From contig JARGSG010000199.1 of the NCBI GenBank assembly GCA_030374805.1, positions 434,001 through 498,000 of the forward strand: DNA of 64,000 nucleotides. The letters run 5' to 3'. The position numbers and the translations under genes were made by a program. Shown here in pieces: positions 1 to 11,570 of the stretch; the stretch's first letter is position 1, and each line of letters begins with the position of its first letter. The notes beneath the pieces are model-generated. The model made no database searches and was not told the origin of the DNA. It was given only the letters and a program-made list of their open reading frames with translations. Origin of the DNA: Gracilaria gracilis (Eukaryota; Rhodophyta; Florideophyceae; Gracilariales; Gracilariaceae).

Positions 1-144
1 CAGGAGGAGAAGAGGCTGGGAGGGGTTGGAAGCCGGTTTGGGACTAGGAGGGTGTATGAGAATGGAGAGAGTGTTCCGTTGGAGTTCTTCAACTTGACAT
101 TTAGGGAAACTGTGACTCAGGATCCGAATGCGGGGTTGGAATAA
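1..144 (+). CDS. 3' end of an unrecognised gene (partial)
   Basis: Frame 1 is open from the window edge to a TAA at 142-144, giving a 47-residue C-terminal tail with an ordinary amino-acid mix (it contains VPLEFFNLTFRETV) and no low complexity. The start lies outside the window. I do not recognise the family. The downstream 240 bases hold no gene and lead into transposon sequence. This may be the only undamaged host coding sequence at the left edge. A chance open frame of this length in fairly GC-rich DNA cannot be excluded. Confidence 0.4.
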   Translation, partial: QEEKRLGGVGSRFGTRRVYENGESVPLEFFNLTFRETVTQDPNAGLE

Positions 145-229
145 GAGAGCACTGGTGGTGGGTTCGTAATTTTTTAGAGTGTTTTTGACGAGTGTGGTGA
201 ATGCAAAGTTACGAACGGTGGCAGGGGAA

Positions 230-400
230 CTGCAAACTAGCCTTCAACTCCAATAGATGAAGTTTGAACTGCACTGAACGGAAACGTAATTTCCAAAAAA
301 AAATTTTTTTGCCTTGCCAACTAGCGCAAACTGCAAAAATGCTAGTTTTTTCGGACTTTTATTTTCGCAACTAGCGATCTACCATACTAAACTAGCATTC
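230..400. repeat. clustered AACTAGC motifs beside the pogo-like gene
   Basis: The hexamer core ACTAGC (or its complement) occurs about five times between 235 and 393, immediately beyond the 3' end of the pogo-like transposase gene. Clusters of short repeats near the ends are common transposase-binding sites in pogo-type elements. I could not find a matching cluster or inverted end on the other side of the gene, so the element boundary is not defined. Confidence 0.35.
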
Positions 401-1447
401 CGAGAACACCGACGATGTCATGCACATCAATATCCATCTTATCTAAAGCTCTGCGATACAAGTAGGATCTGTATCGCGGCTTCAGTGACGCAATGACACT
501 AGCGTCCATGGGCTGTAGCTTAGATGTCGTGTTAGGAGGAAGAAAAACAACCTCGAAATTCGGCAGCACAGGTAGCACTTCAGTACTTCCATGAACACTT
601 GCGTTATCTAAGAAAAGTAACACCTTCGTGGTGTCCGAAAGGCTTTTGATATGACTGGAAAAGCGTTGAAGCCAATTCAAAAATATAGAGCTTGTCATCC
701 ATGCCTTCTTGTTCCAATAGTAATCGAAACCAAGCTCAGAGCCAGTTTTTTTCTTGAAGCAGTACGGTCTCCGCGCCTCGCCAATTATTAGCAAAGAAAT
801 GCGGGTGGTCCCCGTAGAATTTGCACATGCGAGAATTGTTAGTCTCACCTTTTTTTTCTTTCTTCCCGGTAATCGCTCTGGTGCTATAGTACGGTCCGGT
901 GCCAAGCGATAAAAAAGGCCGAACTCATCGGCATTATAGCAGTCCCCTGCATTGTATTCTTCAACATTTGCCCTCAACATGCCCAATTTATCCACTATTG
1001 CTCCTTCGTCTGCATCGCCACTTTCTCCGTGCGACTTAAATGATCTCAAACGGTGTCGTTTCTCGAAATTGTAGAGCCACCTTTTGCTCAGCGTAAGAGT
1101 TATTTTCGGATTTGCATCAAAGTTTTCATTCATCACTTCAAGTATGCGTCTACCTGATTCAATAATTAAAGCTCCATTTATAGATCTACGTTCTGAAAAC
1201 TGCAGCATGACGCAGTTTAAGAGTGCTTTCTCAAACTGAGGAAATGCTCCCTGCCGAGCGCGATATACACTCTGGGTAGTGGGTGCAGTGCTTGTGTTCT
1301 TTAGTATGCGAGATATTGTGGCTTGAGACTGTGGTTTGGACGGTTAAAAAGTATATTTGGCCCACAGTGCGAGAGTGGTTTGATCGCAAGAAAGACCTTG
1401 TTGGACACGTATTTGGTGTTCTTCTCGGATTTTGTTGTTGTTGAAGG
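387..1447 (-). pseudogene. pogo/Tigger-type (DDE_1) transposase, decayed
   Basis: The 273-codon open part (1208 to 387) carries the DDE_1 catalytic core: D94 in NADEFGLFYRL, D201 in LFLDNASVHG and D235 in LQPMDASVI, with 34 residues between D201 and D235 as in the pogo branch of Tc1/mariner. The same frame continues upstream through a CENP-B-like helix-turn-helix region, readable as LALWAKYTF, then SQATISRILK near 1310-1340, then FPQFEKALLNC just before the ATG at 1208. One in-frame TAA at 1346-1344 interrupts it, and no start codon is visible at the N-terminal end, so it is a pseudogene or has lost a first exon. The family cuts and pastes DNA at TA sites in the nucleus. The C-terminal tail after the third aspartate is short. 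Confidence 0.85.
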
Positions 1448-1964
1448 GACAGGGCTATTTGCGTATACATTTCAGGAGAGCTTTGAAGTTTGGGTGAAGC
1501 CGTGTTTCTTCAATTTGAAACGCACAGTAAGAGGAAAAGGTTCTACTTTATACATGTGAGGTTTTCTACAGTTTAGTGTTACTTACTGCGTTGCTTCTGG
1601 CTGCAGAACATGAGGGACTCAGTGCCATGTAAACCCTGAAAGTGCTTGTGTTTCATTCTGGTGCCAACAGAATGGTAGAATTAGAATGTTGTAGCCTACA
1701 AGGCTACATTTTGGTCATTGTGCTTGTTTGGGAATTGAATTGAGTGAGACAAGCGAGACCACTAGGTATTTATGTACCCTTAAATCAAGGGATGAATGTT
1801 TCATAAACGCACTGTTTATGACACATTTGATTTTTAGATGTTCTTGTTTATTCTTCTATCCTAATTCATGCAACATACTACCTATTTCTTCAAAATTAAA
1901 GGTTTTCACTTCATAGACCGAAAATGCGTTCTTCTACCGTTGAAATCCTTATTGCGTGGAATTC
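1448..1964. other. no gene seen; one small perfect hairpin
   Basis: No coding frame is supported. A perfect inverted repeat with 8-bp arms (TGTAGCCT / AGGCTACA, loop ACA) lies at 1690-1708. Its role is unknown. Confidence 0.4.
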
Positions 1965-2315
1965 TTATACCGCGGGATCACTGTAGTCTTTCATCGGGTT
2001 AAAATGTTTCGTTCGCCACAGTTTATGAAGCAATTTGACATCATTCATTGGGTCTGGCCAGGTTATTGATAGCTGAAACCGAAACCAATCATCTGAAACA
2101 CCACTCTCAATGCTTTCTGATCCTATGCCGGAAGACATAACAATCGCCAATGTCAAATGCGTTCTTGTAGAGTTGACCTGCTCCCACTCTGACATCAACA
2201 GGAGGGGAAAGAATTGACCCACGCAAGAGTTATTAAGTGGTTCTGGAGACGATTCAATATCCTCCTCAAGATTAATCGTTTCCTTTTCAAAATTGTCGTT
2301 CCCTCTCGGAGCCAC
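1965..2315 (-). pseudogene. fragment of a Harbinger-type accessory gene
   Basis: This 116-residue frame aligns by eye with the second exon of the gene at 26,174-27,077. Both share a W-rich segment, an SG(I/V)G turn, a DD pair and the motif I-x-WP-x-PM followed by a leucine/methionine-H-K/R-x-W motif (here ITWPDPMNDVKLLHKLW). It lacks the N-terminal exon and the C-terminal third of that protein. In the complete copy the gene is divergent from a DDE transposase, so this piece is probably a relic of a related element. No transposase is visible beside it. Confidence 0.6.
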
Positions 2316-3019
2316 TTGTTCAGTATTCAGAAGGTTTCACTACAGCACTACAGCCGGCAGCCAAGCATAAAGGTAATGTAATCGGCCTCCGGAATGGTAT
2401 TAGAGTATTAAATTTTCGGTTGCGGCCGCCTTGAAATAATGCTTGCTGCGTTGTCATGAGCATTTATAACTGTGTACTGCTGTATCGTATGAGCCGCGAT
2501 CGTGCACATTTGCGTTTAGTTTAATGCCTCTCATTCGTCCTCGCTGTTTTTACAAATGCAGCGTACCTCTTTGGGCACTAAAAAAACGCTTTCAGCTACC
2601 ACTGGTACACAGCTGAAGGCAACCTCGAGGCAGTTGGAGCAAAAAACCAATCCTCGGGCGGGTGCCCTCTCTACCGTGCATTCTTTCCTCTAATTTGTGA
2701 TTGCGCTTGCTTTGCTCAACCGTCGCCAGGGTTTTTCGTAGGACTCACCAACAAAGCGCTTTGACTCAAAGAGGACGAGTTTCTTTGGAGCGCCAGTTTC
2801 GTTTTTTCATTTCAGTTGTGGGGGCGCAATGGCATCAAATTACGGGTTTATTGCCTATATCAAGGCTCCTGTACTGCGTGAAGTTACACAGCCCGCTCTC
2901 ATTCGTTTTGAGACGGCTTATGCTGCGTACAAAGAAAAATGTTCGGACGTCAATCGCACACGCAGTGACGACGACCAAATCGCCATCGCCTCTATTCGAG
3001 ACTGTTAGAGAGCAGCACT
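2316..3019. other. no supported gene; probable leader of the first gypsy element
   Basis: An open frame at 2701-3045 starts without ATG, is rich in R, L and S and resembles no family, so I do not call it. The stretch immediately precedes the first Ty3/gypsy coding region and probably includes its 5' untranslated leader. No LTR copy matching the right-hand side was found. Confidence 0.35.
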
Positions 3020-4350
3020 TTGCATGCTTTCTGTGTTATGGGTGAAATTGAGAATGCCTCGACAGTGGAAGAAGCGACTGTAGAGAAGGTGAAGAAATGG
3101 TTCGATGCCGCACTTGCTGCCACTCCAAAGGATATTTCTGAACGAATTGACGCTGCACTTCGGTCGGTTTCATATGCCGTTTGTGATCAGGACCCCTCCG
3201 GAGCAGTTACTACGTTTGTAATCAACGTAATCGAATCTCTCGACCAGCACAATGCTTCGTCCATACTCAACGACAAAGACAAGGCTAAGTTTATGATAAA
3301 CAAGCTGGAAGACAAATTTGAACCCGCACTACTGCGCGAACGAATGAAAATGAGACGTGCACTGTGGAATACGGATGAAAATGGCAACATCAAGCTTTTC
3401 CGTAAGGAGGCCGCTATTATGGCAGTGGACGTGTCGCAGAATGAAATCGCTCGTTCTCGCATGACATCTAGTGGAAAACCCAATCGTGCGGAGAAGTCCG
3501 GAAGGATTTTTAAGTTGCGCCATTTTCGCAGTAGTACGAAAGAACCGAATACACTTCACACTGCAAAGGATGATATTTCCTCCTGGCATACGGCAACTCC
3601 GAGCAAGGAGTGGACGCAAACGTGCCTGAATAGCAAATGCGGAGAAATGCACCGCGTTAAAAACTGTCCAATTACCTCTGCAGAGGAACGGAAGGTCCTC
3701 CTGGATCAATATTTTAAGACAAAGAAGGCCGCCAAGGCAGTCTTGAAAACGGTCAGGGATCCAGATACGACTCAAGATGGGAGGTATCGTATTCAAATTG
3801 GATACAAGGTGCCGGCAATAGTTCTTGGAGACTATGGCGCGGACTGTAGCGCCTTACCACCCAATATTTTCATGAAACTAATGAAGGCAGACCCCTCTCT
3901 ATCAGTGAATGAGTTTGACAGTCCAATGGAACTTAAAGGTGCATTCAATACCGACGCCAGCTATACTGCATCAAAGTCCGTAGAGACTTCAATCACTATC
4001 TATCTCCCTGGCGCAAATATTCTTCTGCGTATACGTGGTGTAACCTTTTATATCGTCGATGAAAACATGGACGAAGTTTTATTGGGTAGACCATTCTTGA
4101 AGGCCATAGATTTTGTTCTGAACGAACACTTTGAACGCGTGCGTACCCATGTACACGAGAAGAATCTGTCAGAAATTGATCAGAGCCAGATCAAACTGGC
4201 AGCAGCAAAGTACTACGGGTTGTCATATGGAGACGCAGATGATGACCCAATCTTTCTCCCGGAGGCATTGGCAGCCGGAATTGGAAAGGATTCGAAAGAA
4301 CCAATCGACGAGGCGTTCAGTAGCATTTTGGAAAATTCGAAGAACAATGG
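3020..4350 (+). pseudogene. gypsy 1 gag and protease region
   Basis: The open frame begins with an ATG near 3020. A zinc-knuckle-like Cys/His cluster (CLNSKCGEMHRVKNC) lies at about residue 207 and would bind the element RNA. A protease-like segment follows: the active-site equivalent is GDYGADCSALP and the distal motif is VLLGRPFL near 4,080. The family protease cleaves the gag-pol polyprotein. The order matches Ty3/gypsy, and the frame leads directly into reverse transcriptase. Confidence 0.7.
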
Positions 4351-4399
4351 AATCTCGGAAGAAGGACACATGCGTTTGAAGCATATCCTGGAAAACAGT

Positions 4400-6500
4400 A
4401 GAGACGCTTTCAAAATTAAGTTAGGTCCCAACCCTCCTGCAAACGTTCCTCCGCTGGTCATCACGCCAGCCAGAAATGCCCAACCTTTTCGATCTCTTCA
4501 ACGGCGATATGCTCGGCAGCAGAAAGATTTTATTTTCCAGACCGTAAAGGAGTTGGAATCCGTTGGCGCCGTCTACAAGAACCCCTCAGCTCGGTGAGCA
4601 AGCCCGGTAGTGGCTGTGCCCAAACATGGATCAACAAAGCTAAGGTTCCCAGTAGACCTTAGACTTCCTAACGCACAGACGGTTCCAATACAGTCTGCTA
4701 TGCCTCATTTGGAGTCCACTTTTCAGAACGTATCGGGAAGCATATGCTTTGCCAATATAGGCCTTGCACATGAGTATTTGCAGGTACCCCTTTCCAAGGA
4801 GTCAAAGTAGTGCATGTCCATTTAAACTCCAATAGGTGTCTACTCATCACGGAGATTGCCACAAGGAGGAAGCGACTCAGGATATCGTTTCCAGGCCGTC
4901 CTGCAAGATAAGTTTGCAGGTAGAGTTAAGAAGATGATCCAGTGGTTGGGCGACTTTCTGTTCTGCGCAAAGAACGAGTCTGAGCTATTGAGTAACCTGG
5001 AAACATTCTTGCAAATTTGTGTTCAGGTGGGCGTGAAGGTCCATGCTAAGAAATCTTTCCTGTTTGAGAAAGAAGTGCAGTTCTTTGGCCGTGTAATTTC
5101 GAAGGACGGAATTATGTATCATCCAAGACATTTCGACTCACTTCTTCACATGAAGAAACCAAATTCCACCGATGAACTGCAACAACTTCTTTGTGCTACA
5201 AATTGGACGCGCCATTCAATACCAGCTTACGCGGAACTGAGCGACACTCTCATGGAAGAGCTTATGCACAGGCAGGGAAAAGGACAAAGCAAGCTTTTCG
5301 CAAGATCTCCCTCGCAAACTTGTGGGGCACTGACCATGATGCTTCTTCCAATAGCATCAAAAAACAACTCGCAGCATCGGTCAAGCTGGCGCACCCAAAA
5401 GCAGACCATGACTTGTGCTTGTGTACAGACGCCTCTGATTGTCATTGGGCCGCCATTCTTACGCAGGTACCGAAGACCCAACGCTGTAAGGAAATTGAGG
5501 CCCAAGACCACATGCCACTTTGTTTCCTATCAGGCGCATTTACAGGTTCTTCGGCAAACTGGAGCGTACCTGAAAAAGAAGGCTTTGCAATTGTAGAATC
5601 AATGTGCAGAATGGGCTACTTGGTTTTTGGCCATGAGGTATCTATTTTTACAAACCACGCAAATCCGGTTTACCTCTATGATCCATATGGAAGGAATTCT
5701 GGAATTTCACAACACACAGCTAGCAAGCTTATGCGATGGGCAATCAAGCTCAGTGCTTTTCGATATATTATTGAACACTTTCCGGGTGATAGGAAGGTGT
5801 GGGCTGATATGCTTACTCGATGGGCCGTTAGACCAGACACTGTAGTCAGCGCGAAGAGTGTGTACAAGCTCAAGACTTTACTGTTGGCACCCATCAACCC
5901 TGGTATAGACCCGAAGCTGGACTGGCCTTCATTGAAGGATATTCTTCATTCACAGGATAAGGAGGGAACTAAACCAGGGAATAGATTCAAGAAGACAAAA
6001 GAAGGCTGGATTGATGAACACAGGGTCTATTGGATCCCCAAGAACGACAGAACACTGCACCTTCGGATCTTTATCGCAGCACACACGGGAATGGGTGGTC
6101 ACCGCAGTTGGCGCGTTATGAGAGCTACTGTGGAAGCATATTTCTATTGGGACACCATTATCAAAGATAAAGAAACCTTCTTGCGATCATGTCTACACTG
6201 CTTGTGCACTCAATCCGGAAAGATAGTGCCTCGTTTACTTGGCCATGCACTTTATTCGGAGCAACCCAACGAACTGTTACATTTTGATTTTTGTTTCATG
6301 TCGGAGGGCGAGAATGGATACGATTATGTTCTTATCTTGAAAGACGATCACAGCGGATTCGTTTGGCTTACGGCAACTAGGGAAACCTCAGCCGTGGGAA
6401 CCAAACACGTACTAACGACCGCGCACCACCCGCAAACGAATGGTCAGGCCGAACGGTTTAACAAGACACTCGTGGAGATGTTACGCCGCTACGTAGTGGA
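4400..6500 (+). pseudogene. gypsy 1 reverse transcriptase, RNase H and integrase
   Basis: Reverse-transcriptase motifs run from about 4,430 to 5,210, including VPKHGSTKLRFPVDLRLPN and FFGRVISKDG. RNase H follows (LCLCTDASD near 5,410, then CFLSGAFTGSSANWSVPEKE). The integrase zinc-binding region (GMGGHRSWRVM, then CLHCLC) lies near 6,090-6,210, and the integrase core ends with TAHHPQTNGQAERFNKTL near 6,440. These enzymes copy element RNA into DNA and insert it into the genome. The copy is broken. Confidence 0.8.
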
Positions 6501-6597
6501 TCACCAGACTACTTAGCATGCCTTTATTCGACCACTTACGTACGGCTACAACCTACAGGTTCATCGATCTCTTGGCACCGCACCGTTCGATGTAGCG

Positions 6598-7316
6598 TTG
6601 ACGCGTAAGTCACCAAGCGTTCTGCTCGATAAGCCCAGTACGTCACTGGAACCGACGACGCCTACACAGCCCACTGCCGTTCGGTTAAACCGCTACAGGC
6701 TCAAGCTCCTAGATTCTACGCTGCAGACCGCTCGGACAAAGTTGACCCGCGCCCAACATCGCTATAAGGAAAACTTAGATAAGTCCGTACGGTACACGCC
6801 GAGCTTTACTTCTGGGGAAGAGGTGCTCGTTGACCAACCGGGCTATAAGAACGCAGAGGATGATCTTACGGATCAGGAACGTATGTACCGGAAGCTCTTA
6901 CCGAAGACGGTTGGTCCGTTTAGGGTGTATCCGTAACGGACGCTACTGTCACTCTGAACCAAGACGGTATTCAAAACACCGTCAGCATTGACGGAGTGAC
7001 AAAATCCCCAACCTCACGGCCGACAACCGTACCGGTTACTCCCGAACGGACACGGGGCACAGTAGGTGCCGACCCTGAAGGACCGTCTGCGGACAAACCC
7101 GTCGACGACGAGCTTACCCCACCGCCCGGAGCAGTCCCAAGCGTAGTGGAACACGTAGTCGACCATCGCGACACTCCGAACGGACAGGAATACCGCGTAC
7201 GTTGGCACGGTAACTGTACGGACCAGTATACTTTCGAACCGCAAGAGCACATCCCCCACCACTTTATTGCCCGCTACTGTCGTCGCCGAAACCCTTCGGT
7301 ATCGGCTATACTTTAA
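6598..7316 (+). pseudogene. gypsy 1 integrase C-terminal region and chromodomain
   Basis: The first part contains the linker typical of the gypsy integrase C-terminus (AQHRYKENLDK, SGEEVLVD, GPFRVYP). The second part, near 7,130-7,260, has a chromodomain-like pattern: VEHVVDHRDTPNGQEYRVRW, then TFEPQEHIP. In chromoviruses this domain steers integration toward particular histone marks. The acid/proline-rich stretch between them looks like an unstructured linker. Confidence 0.7.
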
Positions 7317-7345
7317 GGAGGGGGAAGGGAGGATCGGGAATCCGA

Positions 7346-7838
7346 AACCGTACGTAGTGGTACGCAAGCGGTGAACCGTCACGGGACGCCAAAAGGCGTT
7401 GCAATTACGCCATCATTGGGCGGCAAACCGCCACCAACGTACGCCAAATGGTTAATTACTTCTCGATTTTTATAGAACGCCGCCTTTTATGATGATGGTG
7501 CACGCAGAATGACACGGTATTGGCCCACAGGTCATCACAAACAATCGCAAGGTTACTTAGAAAACGAAGCTACAAGTACGCACGGTCAACTAGGTAGTCT
7601 TCTTCCAACCGGGCTTCGTAATGCCGCGACCACGAGTACCCCACGGGGATGTACTACGACTTGCAGTGGAGCCGCCACGTCCCGCAGTGGAACCACCACG
7701 CGAGCCTGAACCGGTCTTCGTCTGCTGAAGCTCCAAGGCGATCCCAGGCCACGGCGAAGTGGCCACGACCTTCTTCTTACCACCCGACGTACTGAACGAC
7801 TGGCTCGCGGGTTCAGAAGATGGCTCTATGAGGTCTTC
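7346..7838. other. gypsy 1 noncoding spacer before the antisense block
   Basis: No coding frame is supported on either strand. The sequence is rich in CGTACG-like words, the same composition as the flanking 3' part of gypsy 1. It separates the chromodomain from the convergent antisense genes. Confidence 0.4.
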
Positions 7839-9884
7839 TTAAACCATCACGGTCTCCGTTTCCTCTCGATTTTCACTTGGGGACGACATGGGGACATCCT
7901 CGACCACTGGCGTCACCTCCTTCTGCGGAGCCTCCCCGCCGGGAGTCGCGATCGTACCGCTCGGCCCCGCGCCATCACCGGACTGGCCTTCGACTTCAGG
8001 CTCATCCCCGGACGGAACATTGGGCGCAATCAGCTCGAAGCCCTTGAAGAACGACTGCGCCCCTTGGCGCATGTTCTTAACGATGTGATCAAAAATACGC
8101 TCCGTATCGGACTGCTGTGCTATACCATCATAGGACTTAGTTACCAGGTCTTCCAATGGCGGCGCGGAAGTTTCCATCGGCGTTCTATCCACACCGGCCT
8201 TTGTGCCCAGACCAGCCATTACGGACTTCTCATAAGACGCCAAGACCAACAGGGAATGAGCCCGGAGGTAACCGAGCAGATTCAGCTGCGCCTGAGCCTG
8301 CTCATGAAGAGCAGTCTCGACGTTGACCGCACGGCGCATCCATGCTCGGGCCGCCAACAGGGCGTCATCAAGCGTCGCAGGCTCCTCCTCCCGGAACAGA
8401 ATGCAAGCCGCACGGAGGGCCACGAAGAACTTGTGCGTATCACCAACCGAGTGCGGACTGGCGTTGTTCTCAATTGCCAACCCGGACTCGTCCCAAGACT
8501 TCCGACCGGATCCTGCTTGTACTCCAGCCTCCACGGCGGTCTTCGCCTCACCGGGCGTAACCATCGGAGTCGCAGTGGCCCTACTTCTTCGAAGTACTGC
8601 GCCATGAACCCATGCGGGAAGAAGTCCGGAACGGTTTTGAAGGGCCAGGGGGGAAGACTCTCCGGACCCTTCTGGGCGCGAGTGATCGGTATCGCTACCA
8701 AACCGATCGAGGGCATTGCCGGGAACGTATCGGAGTAGTAGTAATACCACAAGAATCCCGGAGTGTTGTCCCGATCGGTCTCCAACGAGTACTGAAGCAG
8801 TTTCTTGCCGACCTGCGGAGGGAACACGGTGCCGCGAAGAACGTTCTGGAGTCCCATCTCGGCCAAAATGCACACCAATTTGTACGACATCGGAAGCAAC
8901 CGCCCGTACTTGGTTTGACCGTCCTTATGGTACAAGCGATCGTCTCTCGCACGGTTAGGGACCTCAATCCCTTCGTGGGCCGCCCGGAAAAACGCCATGA
9001 AGGCAAACACTGCCCACTAGGCGTATAAAACCTGACGGACGACACCCTGTATGGGCGACACTTTGAGGAGATCCACCGAATGGTATGCCAAGACGGACGG
9101 AGTCGGTACGGATAGGATGCGGGACACATCTAGACTGGCCCACATTTCGTTCGTGGAGCAGTATAAGTCCGATCGGCGATGGACGGGACGTCGAAGAATT
9201 CGACGTTATGCCAACCGTACAGGAACCCATGGGACGCCCGAATGCGTGCCTCCGTGGCAGCGTTACTTCCCCACCGTTGGCGGTGCAGCCGGTACAACTT
9301 GTCGAACGGCGGCGCGAAGATTACCAAGCCGAGCGGATTCATATCCTTCTCGGGGTAGGCCGAATCGGATGAGCAGCAATGAAACAGACGCTGCAACGCA
9401 TCCTAATAAGACTTTTCCTCCGGGCAACGCAGGTACAACATATCACTTCATCCGTAGGTCTCTTCATCTTTCTGTCCGGTCACACGGGATAGGTGATTCC
9501 AACGGGCCTGCCAAGCTTCGAGGCTTGTCCGTTTTGGATTGCGAAGCGCCATATCCCGCATCGGTAGTGCCGTCGGAATCGACGCGAAACGCTCACTGTC
9601 AAAGAACACCTTCTGGACGTATTCCGAAATGGAAAGCGGTACCTGCTTCCTCCAGCGCTGAGCGGTAAAGCCGTGACGGAAGCGGTGATCATACTTCTGA
9701 CCAGGTAACGGGATCGAACGGAACAGTGTCGATGGTGCGCCAGGATTCGGCGCCATTGCGTGCGTAGGGTTTGATGCGGAGTGAACCGATTCGGGCATGT
9801 CTTCGCTCGGCTTGTGCTCTTATAAGAGAAGGATAACGCAAAGACGCAGTACTTGAGGTACTGCCCACCGTTTGGGATGTCCAC
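7839..9884 (-). pseudogene. 3' antisense gene block of gypsy 1, function unknown
   Basis: Coding-like sequence runs on the minus strand toward the chromodomain end. Readable pieces include FRSIPLPGQKYDHRFRHGF and MRDMALRNPKRTSLEAW near the 5' side, GFLYGWHNVEFFDVPSIAD, then YKLVCILAEMGLQNVLRG and FLWYYYYSDTFPAMPSIG. The 3' end is alanine-rich and helical and then becomes an acidic, Pro/Ser/Glu-rich tail (near 7,850-8,000). It is broken across frames. I do not recognise the family and see no catalytic motif. The second gypsy element has a block in the same position and orientation (22,114-23,719), which argues that this is a carried gene and not chance. Its promoter would lie in the 3' LTR region. 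Confidence 0.5.
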
Positions 9885-11570
9885 GACGTTTATGTCGTTT
9901 TACAGGTGCCGCGCGGACGTAATGTCAGCTCTGGTTTAATTTTTATTGAAAGAGCCAGATCTGACGTACCGCCAACATCTCCAGGCACGCTACATTCACT
10001 TCGTCATCGCGCGGCACCCAATTCGGACAGATTGCGTTTCCCTCCCTGCGCACATCACTTGCCCGTACGGTCACGATGAGCGCCGACGGTCCTTCGACCA
10101 TCAACCCATTTACGAATGAGGACCAACGTTTCGGACGTGACGCAATCGCACAGACGGACAACCGACCGCTAAGGGACCACCCGCCAGTCACCCTCCCTCG
10201 AGACGTACTGTGCTCGCCGATTCAGACACCCGCCGAACGTTCTCTATCGAGACGTGCCGCGCGCGCCGAGTCGGAAACCCGTCGGACGTTCTCCTTCGAA
10301 ACGGACCGTACGCGCCGAGTCGGATACCCGCACACATGCGCTGCGATCAGTATCTGTGGTTATGCCCGCTCGTACGCATCACGGTGAGCATTCCCCAGCG
10401 AGTCCATTCGTACATTATCCGCAACAGGCGACTTTGGAGAATTGGGCGTGGCTCCGCCCTGCCCTTTCCGGGCAAACTTTCCGGAAGCGGGTGCTACGGC
10501 TTACCATTTACCGTACGGAGTGCCCGCGTACTTGGTGCGTGTTACCTAACGGACGTCGCCAAACGCACACCTCGTGGTCGGCGGAGCTGAGAACGTGAAA
10601 TCTCCGCCAGGTATGCTCCGTGCGGTCACCGTTGTGGACGCCCCATAGAGAGAAATGTATACCGCCGATCGGACTTGGGCGCATGCAGTATCGAGGACGT
10701 CGATAGTGCTCACACGGGCGCCTGTGGTCTCAACAGTTATACGCCGTTCTGTACGTCCCGGGTGACGCGTTGTACGTCTTCGATCCGCCGTTCGCGTACC
10801 AGCGCGTGTCGTTCCGGCCGGTCTGGCCCCTGCCATATTTACACACGCTCCTTTCGTCACTCCCGCTCAGGAAATTTTGGCTTCGCTTCGCCCCACTCTT
10901 CTCGGGCGAAATTTCCGAACGGACACGATGGTGCCCTCTCAGCCATACGGACAGAGGAGTAGCGACTTAGCGACGCTATGTGGCGCTCCGAGGGCGGAGC
11001 GCAAGTATAGGAGAGGGATGTGTAGGATAGTGGGCCCGAGTCGGTGTGCGAGGTATCCGATCGGCCGTTCACGTACTAAGGGGTAGTGCACGGTGGGGCG
11101 ATGCAGTGGCACTGCCACGTGTACGATTTGGTGATCGAGTGCCGGACGGACTGGTAGGGCGTACAAGTTGGACACGTGTGCAAGTTGGATGGTGCCGGGC
11201 TGTGGCACAATGAGTGGACCGATCGTACAGTAGTCAGTAGGGGGCCCAGATCCGATATTTAGTTGTAGCTCAGATCTCGCTGCCTCCCCAATCGTAAACG
11301 ACAAGCATCTTCTGCCGAACGTCTTCGTCGCCAGCTTGCGCTAACGATAGACCGCACGGTAATTTTCTTAAGGTTTCTTAGACCGTTCGTACCCTTTTGC
11401 GTTCCTGTACGCGCTTAGTGATACCGACCGTCCACTCTCCCCTCGACCGCCCGGTGCTTCCGCTCTCCTTCACCGTTCGGACTCATTAAAGTCACACGAC
11501 TGTACGCTGCCGCCGCTCCCGTCTCAAGACCGCTTCGGACTTTCTCTTTTTTTGTGCATGATACAACAGT
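9885..11570. repeat. probable 3' LTR region of gypsy 1 (boundaries uncertain)
   Basis: No gene is supported. By position (after the antisense block and directly before the Copia remnant) and composition this should contain the 3' LTR, ending near 11,570 in ...ATACAACA. I could not pair it with a 5' LTR, so the limits are guesses. It contains a hairpin at 9,923-9,965 and a 49-bp tandem repeat at 10,211-10,330. Confidence 0.4.
10226..10324. repeat. 49-50-bp tandem repeat, about two and a third copies
   Basis: Two adjacent units run 10,226-10,275 and 10,276-10,324. Both begin ACCCG(C/T)CG(A/G)ACGTTCTC and end CGCGCCGAGTCGGA. A partial unit precedes them near 10,211 and a few bases of another follow. 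Several substitutions separate the units. It lies in the putative LTR of gypsy 1 and could be a promoter or enhancer array. Confidence 0.7.

Larger units (their letters stand above)
3020..7345 (+). mobile_element. Ty3/gypsy element 1, chromodomain type, broken
   Basis: A fossil gag-pol of the Ty3/gypsy class in standard order: a gag region with a zinc knuckle, aspartic protease, reverse transcriptase, RNase H, integrase and a C-terminal chromodomain-like segment. The coding sequence is interrupted in roughly half a dozen or more places, so the copy is dead. Its 5' LTR is not recognisable. A purine tract near 7,315-7,345 resembles a polypurine tract. Base composition changes inside the integrase-coding part: the upstream portion is AT-leaning and the downstream portion is rich in CG and TACG words. 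This suggests a composite of two gypsy lineages or a nested join. The copy is likely old. Confidence 0.85.

Noticed and set aside
2701-3045. 114-codon open frame before the gypsy 1 gag start
   Set aside because: It starts at TTG, has no family motif, overlaps the gag start, and fits an untranslated leader better.
7014-7382. Minus-strand open frames over the gypsy 1 chromodomain region
   Set aside because: They are mirror frames of the plus-strand coding sequence, with Arg/Ser/Pro-rich composition typical of shadows.
8064-9668. Plus-strand open frames (8,064-8,738 and 9,051-9,668)
   Set aside because: They are opposite to the better minus-strand coding signal of the antisense block and look like Arg-rich shadow frames.
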